Source: Paludibacterium sp. B53371 (GTDB lineage Bacteria; Pseudomonadota; Gammaproteobacteria; Burkholderiales; Chromobacteriaceae). From it: a stretch of 64,000 nt of DNA. The stretch covers positions 1,488,001 to 1,552,000 of the forward strand of contig NZ_CP069163.1 in assembly GCF_018802765.1 (NCBI RefSeq). Direction: 5' to 3'. This document shows positions 18,386 through 26,842 of the stretch, in pieces. The notes below the pieces were generated by a model. That model was not told where the DNA came from. It did no database searches and saw only the letters and a list, made by a program, of their open reading frames with translations. Numbering within the stretch: the stretch's first letter is position 1; each line of letters begins with the position of its first letter. The translations under genes were made by a program, and so were the position numbers.

Positions 18386-18823
18386 ATGGATGTGCAAAGC
18401 TTTGTGGCCGAGGCCGAGCGTCACTGTCTGACGCGTGGCTGCAAGATGACCGCACTGCGCCGTCAGGTGCTTGAGCTGGTGCTGCGTCATGACGGGGTGG
18501 TCAAGGCGTATCAGGTGCTGGCCGATTTGCAGCAGGAGCGCGGGGGCCAGGCCGCGCCGCCGACCGTGTATCGTGCGCTGGATTTTCTGGTGGAGCAGGG
18601 CTTGTTGCACCGGGTCGAGGCGCTGAATGGTTATATCGTCTGCGACCATTTCGGCTGTGAGCATGAGTCGCTGTTTCTGGTCTGTCGCGATTGTGGTGCG
18701 ATCTGTGAGCTGGATGCCGCTTCCAGTCTGTCCAGCCTGGCCTCGGCCACGGCGGAGGTCGGTTTTGAACTGCAGGCGCAAAATCTGGTACTGACCGGCA
18801 CCTGTCAACGGTGTCGTCCATGA
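18386..18823 (+). CDS. zur: Zinc uptake regulator of the Fur family
   Basis: This 145-residue Fur-family protein has an N-terminal winged helix (TALRRQVLELVL, PPTVYRALDFLVEQGLLHRV). The metal sites include CDHFGCEHES and paired cysteines CRDCG and CQRC for structural zinc. The short helix-rich N-terminus and the Zur box in its promoter favour Zur over Fur or PerR. Its stop overlaps the start of the COG0523 GTPase gene (ATGA), so the pair is translationally coupled. It is predicted to repress this operon and zinc uptake genes elsewhere when zinc is ample. Confidence 0.88.
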   Translation: MDVQSFVAEAERHCLTRGCKMTALRRQVLELVLRHDGVVKAYQVLADLQQERGGQAAPPTVYRALDFLVEQGLLHRVEALNGYIVCDHFGCEHESLFLVCRDCGAICELDAASSLSSLASATAEVGFELQAQNLVLTGTCQRCRP

Positions 18824-19740
18824 AGAAAACCATTGTCAACCTGTTTACCGGCTTTCTCGGTGTGGGCAAGACCACGGCCCTGCGCCACCTGATTGCGCAT
18901 CGTCCGGCCGAGGAAAGCTGGGCGCTGATTGTGAATGAGTTCGGCGAGATCGGGATTGATGGCGCCGTGCTTTCCGGCGGCGAGGTACCGGTGGCGGAGA
19001 TCGCCGGTGGTTGCCTGTGCTGTGTGGCCGGGCCGCAGATGACGGCCACGGTGGCGACCCTGCTGCGCCGGGCCAGGCCGGACCGGTTGCTGATCGAGGC
19101 CAGCGGGCTGGCGCATGCCGCCGGCGTGATTGACGAACTGCGCCAGCAGCCGCTGGCCGAGGCGCTGGAGGTGGGGGCGGTACTGACGCTGGTGGATCCG
19201 CGTCAGTTTGTCGATCCGAACTATCAGCGCCAACCCATGTACCGTGACCAGATCACGCTGGCGGATGTGTTGGTGGCCAACAAGATTGATCTGGCCGATG
19301 TGCCGACCATGGCGGCCTTCCGTCGTCAGGCCGAGGCCCTGTTCCCGCCCAAGCGGCTGATTGCCGAGGTCCGTGACGGGGCGCTGGAGGCTGGCTGGCT
19401 GACGCTGGCCAATGTGACGCAACAGCAGGCTTACCGGCCGCGCCTGAACCGTGAGATGCCTGCCGACTGGCAGTCGCATGGCTGGACGTTTGATGCCGGT
19501 CAGGCTTTTGATGCCGAGCGGCTGACGGCGTTTTTTGATGACTTGCCGCGGCGGGTCCCTGGCTTGCAGCGCGCCAAAGGGGTGTTTTCGGTGCTGGGAG
19601 ACCGGGTCTGGCTCAACTGGGTGGATGGCCAGTGGGGCGCCACTCAGGTGGCATGGCGGCGCGACAGCCGTTTTGAACTGATTGCACCGCAGATCGATAT
19701 TGCCGATGTCGAGCAGGCGCTGCGCGCCTGTTTCGCCTGA
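18820..19740 (+). CDS. COG0523-family GTPase (zinc metallochaperone type)
   Basis: This 306-residue GTPase has Walker A FLGVGKTTAL, the family's metal-binding CxCC motif in GGCLCC, a Walker B-like region DRLLIEASGLAHAAG, and NKIDLAD for guanine specificity. The C-terminal CobW domain is present (AKGVFSVLGDRVWLNW). ATG 18820 is used because it overlaps the zur stop; a GTG at 18811 is unlikely. Family members hand zinc or cobalt to client proteins. The Zur box upstream indicates zinc rather than cobalamin, so it is best seen as a ZigA/ZagA-like chaperone induced by zinc shortage. The client is unknown. Confidence 0.87.
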   Translation: MKKTIVNLFTGFLGVGKTTALRHLIAHRPAEESWALIVNEFGEIGIDGAVLSGGEVPVAEIAGGCLCCVAGPQMTATVATLLRRARPDRLLIEASGLAHAAGVIDELRQQPLAEALEVGAVLTLVDPRQFVDPNYQRQPMYRDQITLADVLVANKIDLADVPTMAAFRRQAEALFPPKRLIAEVRDGALEAGWLTLANVTQQQAYRPRLNREMPADWQSHGWTFDAGQAFDAERLTAFFDDLPRRVPGLQRAKGVFSVLGDRVWLNWVDGQWGATQVAWRRDSRFELIAPQIDIADVEQALRACFA

Positions 19741-19744
19741 GCGC

Positions 19745-20407
19745 TCAGAGAGGAATCAGATGTAGCAGCTGCCAGACCCCCAGCAGACAGACCAGCAGGC
19801 CGGTGCCCAGTCGCACGGCCTGTTTTTGCATCTGCTGGCGCAGTGCATCGGCGAACAATCCCATGGCGAGCAGGTTGGGCAGGGTGCCCAGACCAAAGCA
19901 GAGCATGATGAGTGCGCCCTGCGCGGCATGGCCGCTGGCGAGGGCAGACAGGCTGGCGCTATACACCAGTCCACAGGGAACCCAGCCCCAGATCATGCCT
20001 GCCAGAAAGGCCTGGCCAGGGTGGCGCAGCGGCAAAATGCGGCCCAGCAGCGGTTGCAGGCGGCGCCACAGCGGCTGCCCCAGGCGTTCGATGCGAGTCA
20101 CCAGAGCAGACAGGCCTGCCAGGTAGAGGCCAATGGCGATGATCATCAGGTTGGCCAGCAGATAGAGCGCGATTTGCAGCGGTCTGGCATGCTGCATGGC
20201 GGCGCCGGCCAGACCGCCGAACAGGGCGCCGATCAGGCTGTAGCTGCCGAGCCGGCCAAGGTTGTAGCCCAGCAGCATGGGCAGCCGGCGCTGGCCGGCG
20301 GGCAGCTTGATACTCAGCGCGGTGACGATGCCGCCGCACATGCCGATGCAGTGGCCGCCGCCCAGCAGCCCGGCCAGAAACATGACCAACAGACTGGTTT
20401 CGATCAT
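19745..20407 (-). CDS. TauE/SafE-like (COG2836) inner-membrane protein
   Basis: This 220-residue protein has about six membrane segments. It opens with AGLLGGGHCIGMCGGIVTAL, the Cys-containing signature of the COG2836 group often linked to copper handling and cytochrome oxidase assembly. A second conserved motif, GMIWGWVPCGLVYS, contains a Cys that may pair functionally with the first. The gene converges on the zur operon with four bases between stops. Substrate is not evident; metal or thiol transport is inferred from the conserved Cys residues. Confidence 0.75.
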   Translation of the reverse strand: MIETSLLVMFLAGLLGGGHCIGMCGGIVTALSIKLPAGQRRLPMLLGYNLGRLGSYSLIGALFGGLAGAAMQHARPLQIALYLLANLMIIAIGLYLAGLSALVTRIERLGQPLWRRLQPLLGRILPLRHPGQAFLAGMIWGWVPCGLVYSASLSALASGHAAQGALIMLCFGLGTLPNLLAMGLFADALRQQMQKQAVRLGTGLLVCLLGVWQLLHLIPL

Positions 20408-20600
20408 CGGGTATTCACCATGAAAAGCGCATTCTAGCAGCCTTGCGGTCTGGATTGATGCCCAACCTTTTGCTGTTTGTCATGAATGGGGCAGTTTGTG
20501 ATTCTTGTTGCATTTGAGGGGCTGGCGGCTAGAAACAAAGCAGGGGTGGCCCGTTGCGGGGGCGCGGCGCCTTTCCCGCCAGATCGAGGCGAGGATTACC

Positions 20601-21386
20601 ATGACTTCATTCCTGACGCTGGAGCAGCTGGGGCGTACTGCGATTGTGACCATTCAGCAGCCGCCGGCCAATTTGCTGACGGTGGAGGTGCTGCAGGCTT
20701 TGTCGCAGCAGCTGTCGGTCTTGCAGGCCGACGATTCTCTGCACGCGCTGGTCCTGACCGGTGCCGGAGAGCGCTATTTTTCAGCGGGCCTGGCGTTGCC
20801 GCCACTGGCCGGGGGCGACTGGGCCCAGGCCGAAGGGCTGATTGATGCGCTGCTGACGGTTTGTCAGCAGTTGCGTTCTTTTCATGGTTTGTCTGTGGCG
20901 GCCGTCAATGGCTTTGCGCTCGGGGCTGGGCTGGAGTGTGCGCTTTGCTGTGATGTCATCGTCGCTGAACGCGGGGCCATGCTGGGGATGTCGCAGGCCA
21001 GGGTGGGTCTGATTCCGGGGGCGGGAGGGCTGAAGTTTCTGACCGACAAGATCGGGCAGCCCTGGGCACGTCGCATGGCGCTGTGTGGTGAGGTGCTGGA
21101 TGCCGGCAAGGCCTGGCAGATCGGCCTGGTGGAGGAGGTGGTGGACGCCGGCTTTGCCAAGATTGTGGCGGTCAGTCTGGCCGACCGGATTTCACGTCAG
21201 GGGCCGCAGGCGGTGCGTCTGGCGCAGGGGTTGATCGATACGGCGCCTTCGCAGTCTCTGGATGATCACCTGCAGCAGGCACGTCTGGCCTATATGCAGG
21301 TGATCGGCAGCGAGGAGCAGCGTGAGGGGGTGGCGGCTTTTCTCGACAAGCGGGCGCCATCCTGGTGTGAAGACGAGGACGACTGA
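20601..21386 (+). CDS. Enoyl-CoA hydratase/isomerase superfamily protein with one catalytic Glu missing
   Basis: This protein of 261 residues starts at ATG 20601, with GAGG upstream at about 11 bases. The crotonase fold is clear: QQPPANLLTVEVLQ, the oxyanion loop FSAGLAL, then NGFALGAGLECALCCD and GLIPGAGGLKFL. The first catalytic Glu (GLE) is kept. The second, usually in a PE pair just before the GLIPGAGG loop, is Gln here (MSQARVGLIPG). Classical syn-hydration is therefore doubtful; an isomerase, hydrolase or other crotonase activity is possible. The gene stands alone, away from the fad cluster at 54-64 kb. Confidence 0.82.
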   Translation: MTSFLTLEQLGRTAIVTIQQPPANLLTVEVLQALSQQLSVLQADDSLHALVLTGAGERYFSAGLALPPLAGGDWAQAEGLIDALLTVCQQLRSFHGLSVAAVNGFALGAGLECALCCDVIVAERGAMLGMSQARVGLIPGAGGLKFLTDKIGQPWARRMALCGEVLDAGKAWQIGLVEEVVDAGFAKIVAVSLADRISRQGPQAVRLAQGLIDTAPSQSLDDHLQQARLAYMQVIGSEEQREGVAAFLDKRAPSWCEDEDD

Positions 21387-21412
21387 GTATCCGGGCCTCG
21401 CTGCCGGGTGGC

Positions 21413-21796
21413 CTAGCGTGACCCCATGTCGCGATCAGCGCCCTGTCCTTGTTGCATGTAGGTCAATTCTTCGCAGCGTACGATGCGACTGTCCTGCAGG
21501 GTGAACAGTGCCATGACCCGGTAGTGGGCCTGGCCGCCGTCTGTTTTGTCTACCCTGACCTGATGTTGGCTGAAAACCAGCTTGTCTTCCGCAATCAAGT
21601 GATCAATCTGCAGCGTCATCTTGTCGGCGCGCTGATTCAGTGTGGCCAGATGTTGCAGGAAGGCGGGGTAGTCAAGCTGGTGGCCGTCGACCCATTGTTG
21701 GTAGGTCGGGGCGATGTATTGCTCGATTTCGCTGCGGCTGGCTTGCCCGCTCAGAATGGTTTCGAGGGCCTGGCGAACGATGTGCTGTGGGGACAT
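21413..21796 (-). CDS. SnoaL/NTF2-like protein
   Basis: This 127-residue protein is predicted to form a cone-shaped alpha+beta NTF2-like fold. It has an N-terminal helix (IVRQALETILSG), IAPTYQQWVDG as in the SnoaL-like group, and C-terminal strands ending RIVRCEELTY. AAGGAG lies six bases before ATG 21796. The gene is divergent from an AraC-type regulator that may control it. Such proteins can be small enzymes or ligand-binding domains; no substrate can be assigned. Confidence 0.72.
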   Translation of the reverse strand: MSPQHIVRQALETILSGQASRSEIEQYIAPTYQQWVDGHQLDYPAFLQHLATLNQRADKMTLQIDHLIAEDKLVFSQHQVRVDKTDGGQAHYRVMALFTLQDSRIVRCEELTYMQQGQGADRDMGSR

Positions 21797-21885
21797 GTGA
21801 GCTCCTTGGTGTGTGAGCCGGTATTGTCCGGTTTTTTTCTCTGGTAATATTTCGATATTGTCTCTATTTATGTCTTGATCGGTTC

Positions 21886-22617
21886 ATGATGCCAAATGCC
21901 ACAGTGATGTCCTTGCAACATGGTGTGCGCGAGCGTACCGGCAGCCATGTGCATGCGACTGGTCAGCTTTTTGTGGTGCGCGAAGGGGCGATTCATCTGC
22001 GCAGCAGTGAAGGGCAGTGGCTGGTGCCTTCGGGGTGTCTGGGCTGGGTGCCGCCCATTTGTGCGCATGAGGCGCTGTTTCCCTGCGCGGTCAGCGGGCA
22101 GTCTGTCTATGTCGATGATGGTTGGAGCAGTCGCTATTTGCCGCTGGCACTCAAGGTCGTTCGCTTGTCGCCCTTGCTGATGGCGGTGCTGCCGTTTTGT
22201 CTGGATGAGGGTTTGCCTGCGCGGCGACGTGCGTTGTACTGGCAGGTGCTGGCGGATGGGCTGTCGTATGCGCCTTCTCTGTCCAGCGGCATGGCTTTGC
22301 CGCAATCGAGTCGTCTGCTGGCTGTGGTGCAGCAGTTGCTGGCGGTCCCCGATGATGAGCGTGGGCTGGATGACTGGGCTTTGCACGCAGGCATGTCACG
22401 CAGTACCTTCATGCGCCATTTCCGGCGCGAGACCGGACTGGCCTTCGGGGTGTGGCGTCAACAGTTGCGAGTCTGGCATGCCATGCGCCTGCTGGCCGAG
22501 GGGCGCTCGGTCACCGAGGTGGCGCTGACGGTGGGCTATCAGAGTCCCAGTGCCTTTATTCAGGTGTTTCGTCGTCAACTCGGCATGACGCCTGCTGCCT
22601 TTGTCGCGCAGGCATAA
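21886..22617 (+). CDS. AraC-family transcriptional regulator
   Basis: This protein of 243 residues has an N-terminal cupin-like sensor region (HVHATGQLFVVREG, LVPSGCLGWVPP). A C-terminal pair of HTH motifs follows: DDWALHAGMSRSTFMRHFRRETG, and VTEVALTVGYQSPSAFIQVFRRQLGMTPA. It resembles the ligand-binding cupin subgroup that regulates a neighbouring gene. No strong ribosome site precedes the double ATG, so either Met 1 or Met 2 may be used. The divergent SnoaL-like gene is the likely target, through the 89-base intergenic region. Confidence 0.88.
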   Translation: MMPNATVMSLQHGVRERTGSHVHATGQLFVVREGAIHLRSSEGQWLVPSGCLGWVPPICAHEALFPCAVSGQSVYVDDGWSSRYLPLALKVVRLSPLLMAVLPFCLDEGLPARRRALYWQVLADGLSYAPSLSSGMALPQSSRLLAVVQQLLAVPDDERGLDDWALHAGMSRSTFMRHFRRETGLAFGVWRQQLRVWHAMRLLAEGRSVTEVALTVGYQSPSAFIQVFRRQLGMTPAAFVAQA

Positions 22618-22643
22618 AAAAACGCCACGGCATGCCGTGGCGT
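22616..22643 (-). terminator. Intrinsic terminator of the parvulin operon
   Basis: A 10-bp GC stem (ACGCCACGGC/GCCGTGGCGT) with a two-base loop is followed on the minus strand by a run of T. It lies just after the parvulin gene's stop. The A-run on the plus strand overlaps the TAA stop of the convergent araC-type gene. Confidence 0.88.
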
Positions 22644-22665
22644 CGGGTGAGGCAGCGGTCGGCGC

Positions 22666-23457
22666 TTATTGCTGGATCTTGGCCTTGGCCTTCAGATCGG
22701 CAATGTACTTCTGGATGCGCTCGCCTTGCAGTTGCTGTTCGAGTTGCGGACGCAGGGCTTCCAGCTTCGGGAATTCCTCGGTGCGGACGTCGTCCAGCTT
22801 GATGATGTGCCAGCCGAACTGGGTCTTCACCGGCTTGGCCGTGATTTGACCCTTGGCCAGCTTGGCCATGGCCTGGCCGAATTCCGGCACGAAGGTTTCC
22901 GGCTCGTTCCAGCCCAGATCGCCACCATTGGCCTTGCTGCCCGGGTCGATGGACTTTTCCTTGGCCAGCTGAGCGAACGGCTTGCCCTTCTTGAGGGCGG
23001 CGATCACGGCATTGGCTTCGGCTTCGGTCTTCACCAGGATGTGCTGGGCATGGTAGCTCTTCTTCTCCGGCGTTGCCGCCTTGAGCTTGTCGTACTCGGC
23101 CTTCAGGTCGCTTTCCGATACCGGGTTGCTGGCAACGAACTGCTTGATCAGCTGGTTGGCCAGGGTCATGGCTTCGGCGTTGTCCAGCTCGGCGCGCACT
23201 TCCGGCAGCTTGTCGATGCCTTTGCGCACGGCTTCCTGGCGCAGGACTTCGGCGGTGATCAGTTGCTGCTTGATCATTTCCGGCAGGCGCGGATCAGCCT
23301 GCTGGCCCTGGGCCTGAGCCTGGGCATTCATCATCTTGGCGACTGCGTCAAAACGGGCCTGGGAGATGGTGGTGCCGTTGACTTGAATGTCGGCAGCCAG
23401 AACGGCACCGGCGGCAAGGGCGCAGGCAATGGTGCCGGCAATCAGGGTCTTTTTCAT
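22666..23457 (-). CDS. Periplasmic parvulin-type peptidyl-prolyl isomerase (paralogue B)
   Basis: This 263-residue protein has a signal peptide (MKKTLIAGTIACALAAGAVLAA), an N-terminal SurA-like chaperone region, and one parvulin domain (about 135-225). The parvulin domain has the hallmarks AQHILVKTEAEA, GKPFAQLAKEKSIDPGS, GGDLGW and GWHIIKLDD. It assists folding of exported proteins. It lies 24 bases after its paralogue; the two share the IDVNG-like start, the parvulin core and the C-terminal LKAKAKIQ tail, indicating tandem duplication. It is the last gene of the yciB-yciI-bolA-parvulin run. Confidence 0.9.
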   Translation of the reverse strand: MKKTLIAGTIACALAAGAVLAADIQVNGTTISQARFDAVAKMMNAQAQAQGQQADPRLPEMIKQQLITAEVLRQEAVRKGIDKLPEVRAELDNAEAMTLANQLIKQFVASNPVSESDLKAEYDKLKAATPEKKSYHAQHILVKTEAEANAVIAALKKGKPFAQLAKEKSIDPGSKANGGDLGWNEPETFVPEFGQAMAKLAKGQITAKPVKTQFGWHIIKLDDVRTEEFPKLEALRPQLEQQLQGERIQKYIADLKAKAKIQQ

Positions 23458-23481
23458 ATGTGTTCCGTATGAGTGAATCGG

Positions 23482-24270
23482 TTACTGGATCTTGGCCTTG
23501 CTGCGCAGATCGCTCATGGCCTGCTCAATTTTCTCTTCCTGCAGCTGGCGCACGATTTGCGGTTTCAGCTGGTCCAGCGGCGCCGGTACGGCCGGGCGCG
23601 ACTCAACCAGCTTGACGACGTGCCAGATATTGCCGGCAGAAATGGTGGTGACCTGGCCTGCCTTGAGGTTCTTCACGGCATCGGCCAGCACCGGCGGCAT
23701 GCTGGCGGTGTTGAGGATGCCCATTTCACCGCCAGACTGCTTGGCATTCGGATCGATCGATTTTTCCTTAGCCAGCTGGGCAAATGCCTTGCCCTTCTTC
23801 AGGTCGGCAATGACCTTCTTGGCGTCGGCTTCGCTCGAAACGACGATCTGTTGCAGGTGCATGTCGGTCGAGCCCTTGAGCTTGGCGGCAAACTCGTCGT
23901 AGCGGCTCTTCACGGCGGCATCGTCGATCGGGCTTTGCTTGACGATGTCGGCTGCCAGCGCTTCCTGCAGGATGCCATCGGTGGCCTGCTTGATCTGTTC
24001 CTGTACCGCCGGGGCCTTGTCCAGGCCGCGACGCTTGGCTTCATCCAGTGCCAGTTGCTGGTTGATCAGGGAGTTCTTGATCTTTTCGCGCAGTGCCGGC
24101 GTGTCCTGGGCCTGGCCGTTGCTGTTGCCTACGATCTGGCTGACGATCTGGTCAACCTTGCTCTTGTCGATCGGCGTGCCATTGACGACGGCAACCGAGT
24201 CGGCAAAAGCCATGCTTGGCAGGGCGATGGAGGCGGCGAGCAGAAGACTGGCCAGTTTGTTGAGTTTCAT
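23482..24270 (-). CDS. Periplasmic parvulin-type peptidyl-prolyl isomerase (paralogue A)
   Basis: This protein of 262 residues has a signal peptide (MKLNKLASLLLAASIALPSMAFA), then SVAVVNGTPIDKSKVD, the usual opening of PpiC/PrsA-like chaperones. The parvulin core is at about 135-220 (LQQIVVSSEADAKKVI, GKAFAQLAKEKSIDPNA, SGGEMGIL, IWHVVKLVE). The residue set is slightly less canonical than in paralogue B, where GWHII is kept. It is co-oriented with bolA upstream and is probably part of that operon. Predicted location is the periplasm. Confidence 0.9.
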   Translation of the reverse strand: MKLNKLASLLLAASIALPSMAFADSVAVVNGTPIDKSKVDQIVSQIVGNSNGQAQDTPALREKIKNSLINQQLALDEAKRRGLDKAPAVQEQIKQATDGILQEALAADIVKQSPIDDAAVKSRYDEFAAKLKGSTDMHLQQIVVSSEADAKKVIADLKKGKAFAQLAKEKSIDPNAKQSGGEMGILNTASMPPVLADAVKNLKAGQVTTISAGNIWHVVKLVESRPAVPAPLDQLKPQIVRQLQEEKIEQAMSDLRSKAKIQ

Positions 24271-24291
24271 AGTTACCCCTTGAAGTTGAAA

Positions 24292-24558
24292 TCAGGATTC
24301 TTCGGGTGCCAGCGCAAGGATGGCCAGCGCATGAATCCGGTTTTGCATCAGATCGCCAAGCGTCTGGTAGACCAGGCGATGCCTTGCGAGGCGGTTGAGA
24401 CCGCTGAATTGTTGACTGACGATGGTCAGCTGGTAGTGGCCGCCGCCGGCACGGGCACCGGCATGGCCGGCGTGCAGGTGGCTGTCGTCACGAACCAGCA
24501 GTTGTTGCGGCGACAATGCCGTCAGGCGTTGCTCGATGAGGCTGACCGTATCGCTCAT
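24292..24558 (-). CDS. bolA: BolA-family protein
   Basis: This protein of 88 residues has the BolA features [10 protein letters not shown] at the start, [12 protein letters not shown] (the His region used in Fe-S or DNA contact) and [21 protein letters not shown]. BolA proteins partner monothiol glutaredoxins in iron-sulfur trafficking and affect morphology. Its ATG overlaps the stop of the upstream yciI gene (ATGA), so the two are translationally coupled. The glycine/alanine-rich segment after the His motif (GARAGGGHY) is typical. Confidence 0.9.
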   Translation of the reverse strand: MSDTVSLIEQRLTALSPQQLLVRDDSHLHAGHAGARAGGGHYQLTIVSQQFSGLNRLARHRLVYQTLGDLMQNRIHALAILALAPEES

Positions 24559-24857
24559 GCCGGGAAGACCTTGCGCCAGGGTTTGACTTCGACCTCTGCA
24601 TAGACGCCAGCCGCCACATAGGGGTCGGCGTCTGCCCAGGCCCGTGCTTCGTTCAGGTCGCTGAATTCGGCAACGATCAGGCTGCCGCTGAATCCGGCCG
24701 GACCCGGGTCGCTGGCGTCGATGGCCGGAAAGGGGCCGGCAAGCAGCAGCCGGCCTTGCTCCTGCAGGGCGGTCAGGCGCGCCAGGTGGTCCGGTCGGGC
24801 CGCGAGGCGACGAGACAGCGAATCGGGCACGTCACGCGCCATGATGGCGTACAGCAT
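24555..24857 (-). CDS. yciI: YciI-like protein
   Basis: This 100-residue protein has the YciI fold: [38 protein letters not shown] with the conserved His, and [14 protein letters not shown] with the conserved Asp-Pro. Members are small dehydratase- or hydrolase-like proteins of unclear substrate. It lies three bases downstream of yciB and overlaps bolA by one codon, an arrangement common in beta- and gammaproteobacteria. Confidence 0.88.
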   Translation of the reverse strand: MLYAIMARDVPDSLSRRLAARPDHLARLTALQEQGRLLLAGPFPAIDASDPGPAGFSGSLIVAEFSDLNEARAWADADPYVAAGVYAEVEVKPWRKVFPA

Positions 24858-24860
24858 GTC

Positions 24861-25391
24861 TCAGTCTTCCTTGATGTACTTGGATACCAGCAGGCTCTGG
24901 CCGATGGCGAAGGCCAGCAGCAATCCCGTGGTACCGAACAGTTTGAATTTGACCCACATGGGCTCGTCGACAGAATAGGCCACGAGCAGGTTGACGCCCC
25001 CCAGCAGCAGGAAGAACACCGCCCAGGCCTGACACAGCCGGTCCCAGATCGTGTCGGGCAGCTGGATCTGCTTTTCCAGTAGTGCGCGTATGCCGTTTTT
25101 ACCTACATGACGCCCGATTAGCAAGCCTGCTCCCATGATCCAGTAAAGGATGGTGGGTTTCCACATGATGAAATGGTGGTTCTTGGAGATCAGGGTGGCA
25201 CCGCCAAACACGGTGATCAGGGCAAAACTCAGCCACAGCATTTTGTCGACCTTGCGGTGACGGATCCAGGACCAGGCCACTTGCAGTGCAGTCGCGGCAA
25301 TGGCGATCTTGGTGGCAAGGAAGATGTCGTGGCTGAAGGAATAGGCTGCAAAGAACAGCAGTACCGGGAACAGATCGGATAAGAATTTCAT
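24861..25391 (-). CDS. yciB: Inner-membrane septation protein A
   Basis: This protein of 176 residues has about five membrane segments. It starts MKFLSDLFPVLLFFAAY and contains ISKNHHFIMWKPTILYW, KPTILY being the family signature, and later WVKFKLFGTTGLLLAF. Start ATG 25391 is chosen because family members begin there; an upstream ATG at 25448 adds sequence without family similarity. Homologues (IspA/IspZ in Shigella) affect septation and envelope integrity. It heads the yciB-yciI-bolA run. Confidence 0.92.
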   Translation of the reverse strand: MKFLSDLFPVLLFFAAYSFSHDIFLATKIAIAATALQVAWSWIRHRKVDKMLWLSFALITVFGGATLISKNHHFIMWKPTILYWIMGAGLLIGRHVGKNGIRALLEKQIQLPDTIWDRLCQAWAVFFLLLGGVNLLVAYSVDEPMWVKFKLFGTTGLLLAFAIGQSLLVSKYIKED

Positions 25392-25470
25392 TAGCGCAGC
25401 TGCGGTAGAGGTTGGGGTGATTATGGGGGTTGCCGGCCGGCAATTCAAGCATCCGGCCGGCCTGGTGCAA

Positions 25471-26379
25471 TTAAGATTTTGCCGGCTTGACGATGCTCAT
25501 GGCGCTGGCGATCAGTCCGCCCAGATCCGCCACGTTGGCCGGCATGATGACCGTGTTGCCCTCTTTGGCCAGCTGGCTGAAGGCGGCAACATACTGCTCG
25601 GCCACCTTGAGGTTGACCGCAGCCATGCCGCCTTCGTTGCCGATGGCGCTGCCGACACGGGTGAGGGCTTCTGCCGTGGCGTCCGCCACCAGGCGCATGG
25701 CTTCCGCCTGACCCTGGGCCTGGTTGATGGCGGCCTGACGACGACCTTCCGACTCCTGGATGGCTGCCTCGCGGGCGCCGGTGGCCAGGTTGATCTGTTC
25801 CATCTTGCGGCCTTCGGATTCGGCAATGCGCGCACGTTTGCCGCGTTCAGCCGTGATCTGCGCCTGCATGGCGTGCAGAATTTCCTGCGGCGGTACCAGG
25901 TCCTTGATCTCATAGCGCAGCACCTTGACCCCCCAGCTGAAGGCGGCTTCGTCCAGGGCGGCGACGACGGCGGCGTTGATTTCATCCCGTTCTTCGAAGG
26001 TCTTGTCGAGTTCCATCTTGCCGATGACCGAGCGCAGCGTGGTCTGGGCCAGCTGGGAAATGGCCAGGACGTAATCGCTGGAGCCGTAGGAAGCGCGCTG
26101 CGGATCGGTGACCTGGAAGTACAGGATGCCGTCCACCTTGAGCTGGGTGTTGTCGCGTGTGATGCAGATCTGACTCGGGACGTCGAGCGGGATTTCCTTC
26201 AGGTTGTGGCGATAGGCAATGCGATCCACGAAGGGCACGATGATGTTGAGGCCCGGGCCGAGCACGCCGTGAAAGCGGCCGAGCCGCTCCAGTACGAAGG
26301 CGGTCTGCTGCGGGACCACGCGCACGGATTGCAGCACGAACAGCAGGACAACGACGAACAGTGCAATGGCGAATTCCAT
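25471..26379 (-). CDS. SPFH/Band 7 membrane protein (QmcA-like)
   Basis: This 302-residue protein starts at ATG 26379, four bases after the nfeD-like gene stops. A single N-terminal membrane segment (FAIALFVVVLLFVLQ) is followed by the Band 7 domain (VPQQTAFVLERLGRFHGVLGPG, RSVIGKMELDKTF). Then comes a long Ala/Glu-rich coiled coil (AERGKRARIAESEGRK, EGRRQAAINQAQGQAEAM) typical of stomatin/QmcA proteins. It probably forms large ring assemblies at the inner membrane with the NfeD partner. An upstream in-frame start at 26442 would overlap nfeD and is unlikely. Confidence 0.9.
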   Translation of the reverse strand: MEFAIALFVVVLLFVLQSVRVVPQQTAFVLERLGRFHGVLGPGLNIIVPFVDRIAYRHNLKEIPLDVPSQICITRDNTQLKVDGILYFQVTDPQRASYGSSDYVLAISQLAQTTLRSVIGKMELDKTFEERDEINAAVVAALDEAAFSWGVKVLRYEIKDLVPPQEILHAMQAQITAERGKRARIAESEGRKMEQINLATGAREAAIQESEGRRQAAINQAQGQAEAMRLVADATAEALTRVGSAIGNEGGMAAVNLKVAEQYVAAFSQLAKEGNTVIMPANVADLGGLIASAMSIVKPAKS

Positions 26380-26383
26380 GTTT

Positions 26384-26842
26384 TTATCGACTTTCTGCAG
26401 GTTGGAGGGAGACGTGCAGCAGGTTGCCGTCACGTCCGACAATAAAGGCCGTCTGTCCGGCGGCCGGGTAAGGGGCTAGCAGCAGGGCATCCCATTCGGC
26501 GCCGCGGTAAAGGACCCGTGCGCGCTGAGCATCCTCCGGGCGGAGGTGCAGGACGCGGACCGGCTGGCCGATGTCCGGGTCGTCGACCGGGCGGGGTGGG
26601 GCAGGCGGCTGGCGCCGCTTCCAGGCGCTCACGGCGAACAGGGCCAGCAGGCCGGCCACGCTGGCGATGAAGAATTGGGGAATCGGTTGCCAGGCGTACA
26701 GCGCGGCGATGCCGCCGCCGGTCAGGGCGATGGCAAAGACCAGCAGGTACAGCGTGCCGGTCATGAACTCGACGCCCAGGGCAATCAGGGCGCCGACCAG
26801 CCAGAACGTGGCATGAGTGTCGAGCAGGGTCTGGAGGGACAT
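26384..26842 (-). CDS. NfeD-family membrane protein (short form)
   Basis: This protein of 152 residues starts at ATG 26842 with MSLQTLLDTHATFWLVGALI, which is where short NfeD proteins begin. The earlier ATG at 26923 gives a non-hydrophobic leader. Three to four membrane segments are followed by a C-terminal OB-fold domain (GQPVRVLHLRPEDAQRARVLYRGAEWDA). NfeD1b-type proteins pair with stomatin-like proteins. The SPFH gene begins four bases after this stop, supporting one transcript. Confidence 0.87.
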   Translation of the reverse strand: MSLQTLLDTHATFWLVGALIALGVEFMTGTLYLLVFAIALTGGGIAALYAWQPIPQFFIASVAGLLALFAVSAWKRRQPPAPPRPVDDPDIGQPVRVLHLRPEDAQRARVLYRGAEWDALLLAPYPAAGQTAFIVGRDGNLLHVSLQPAESR

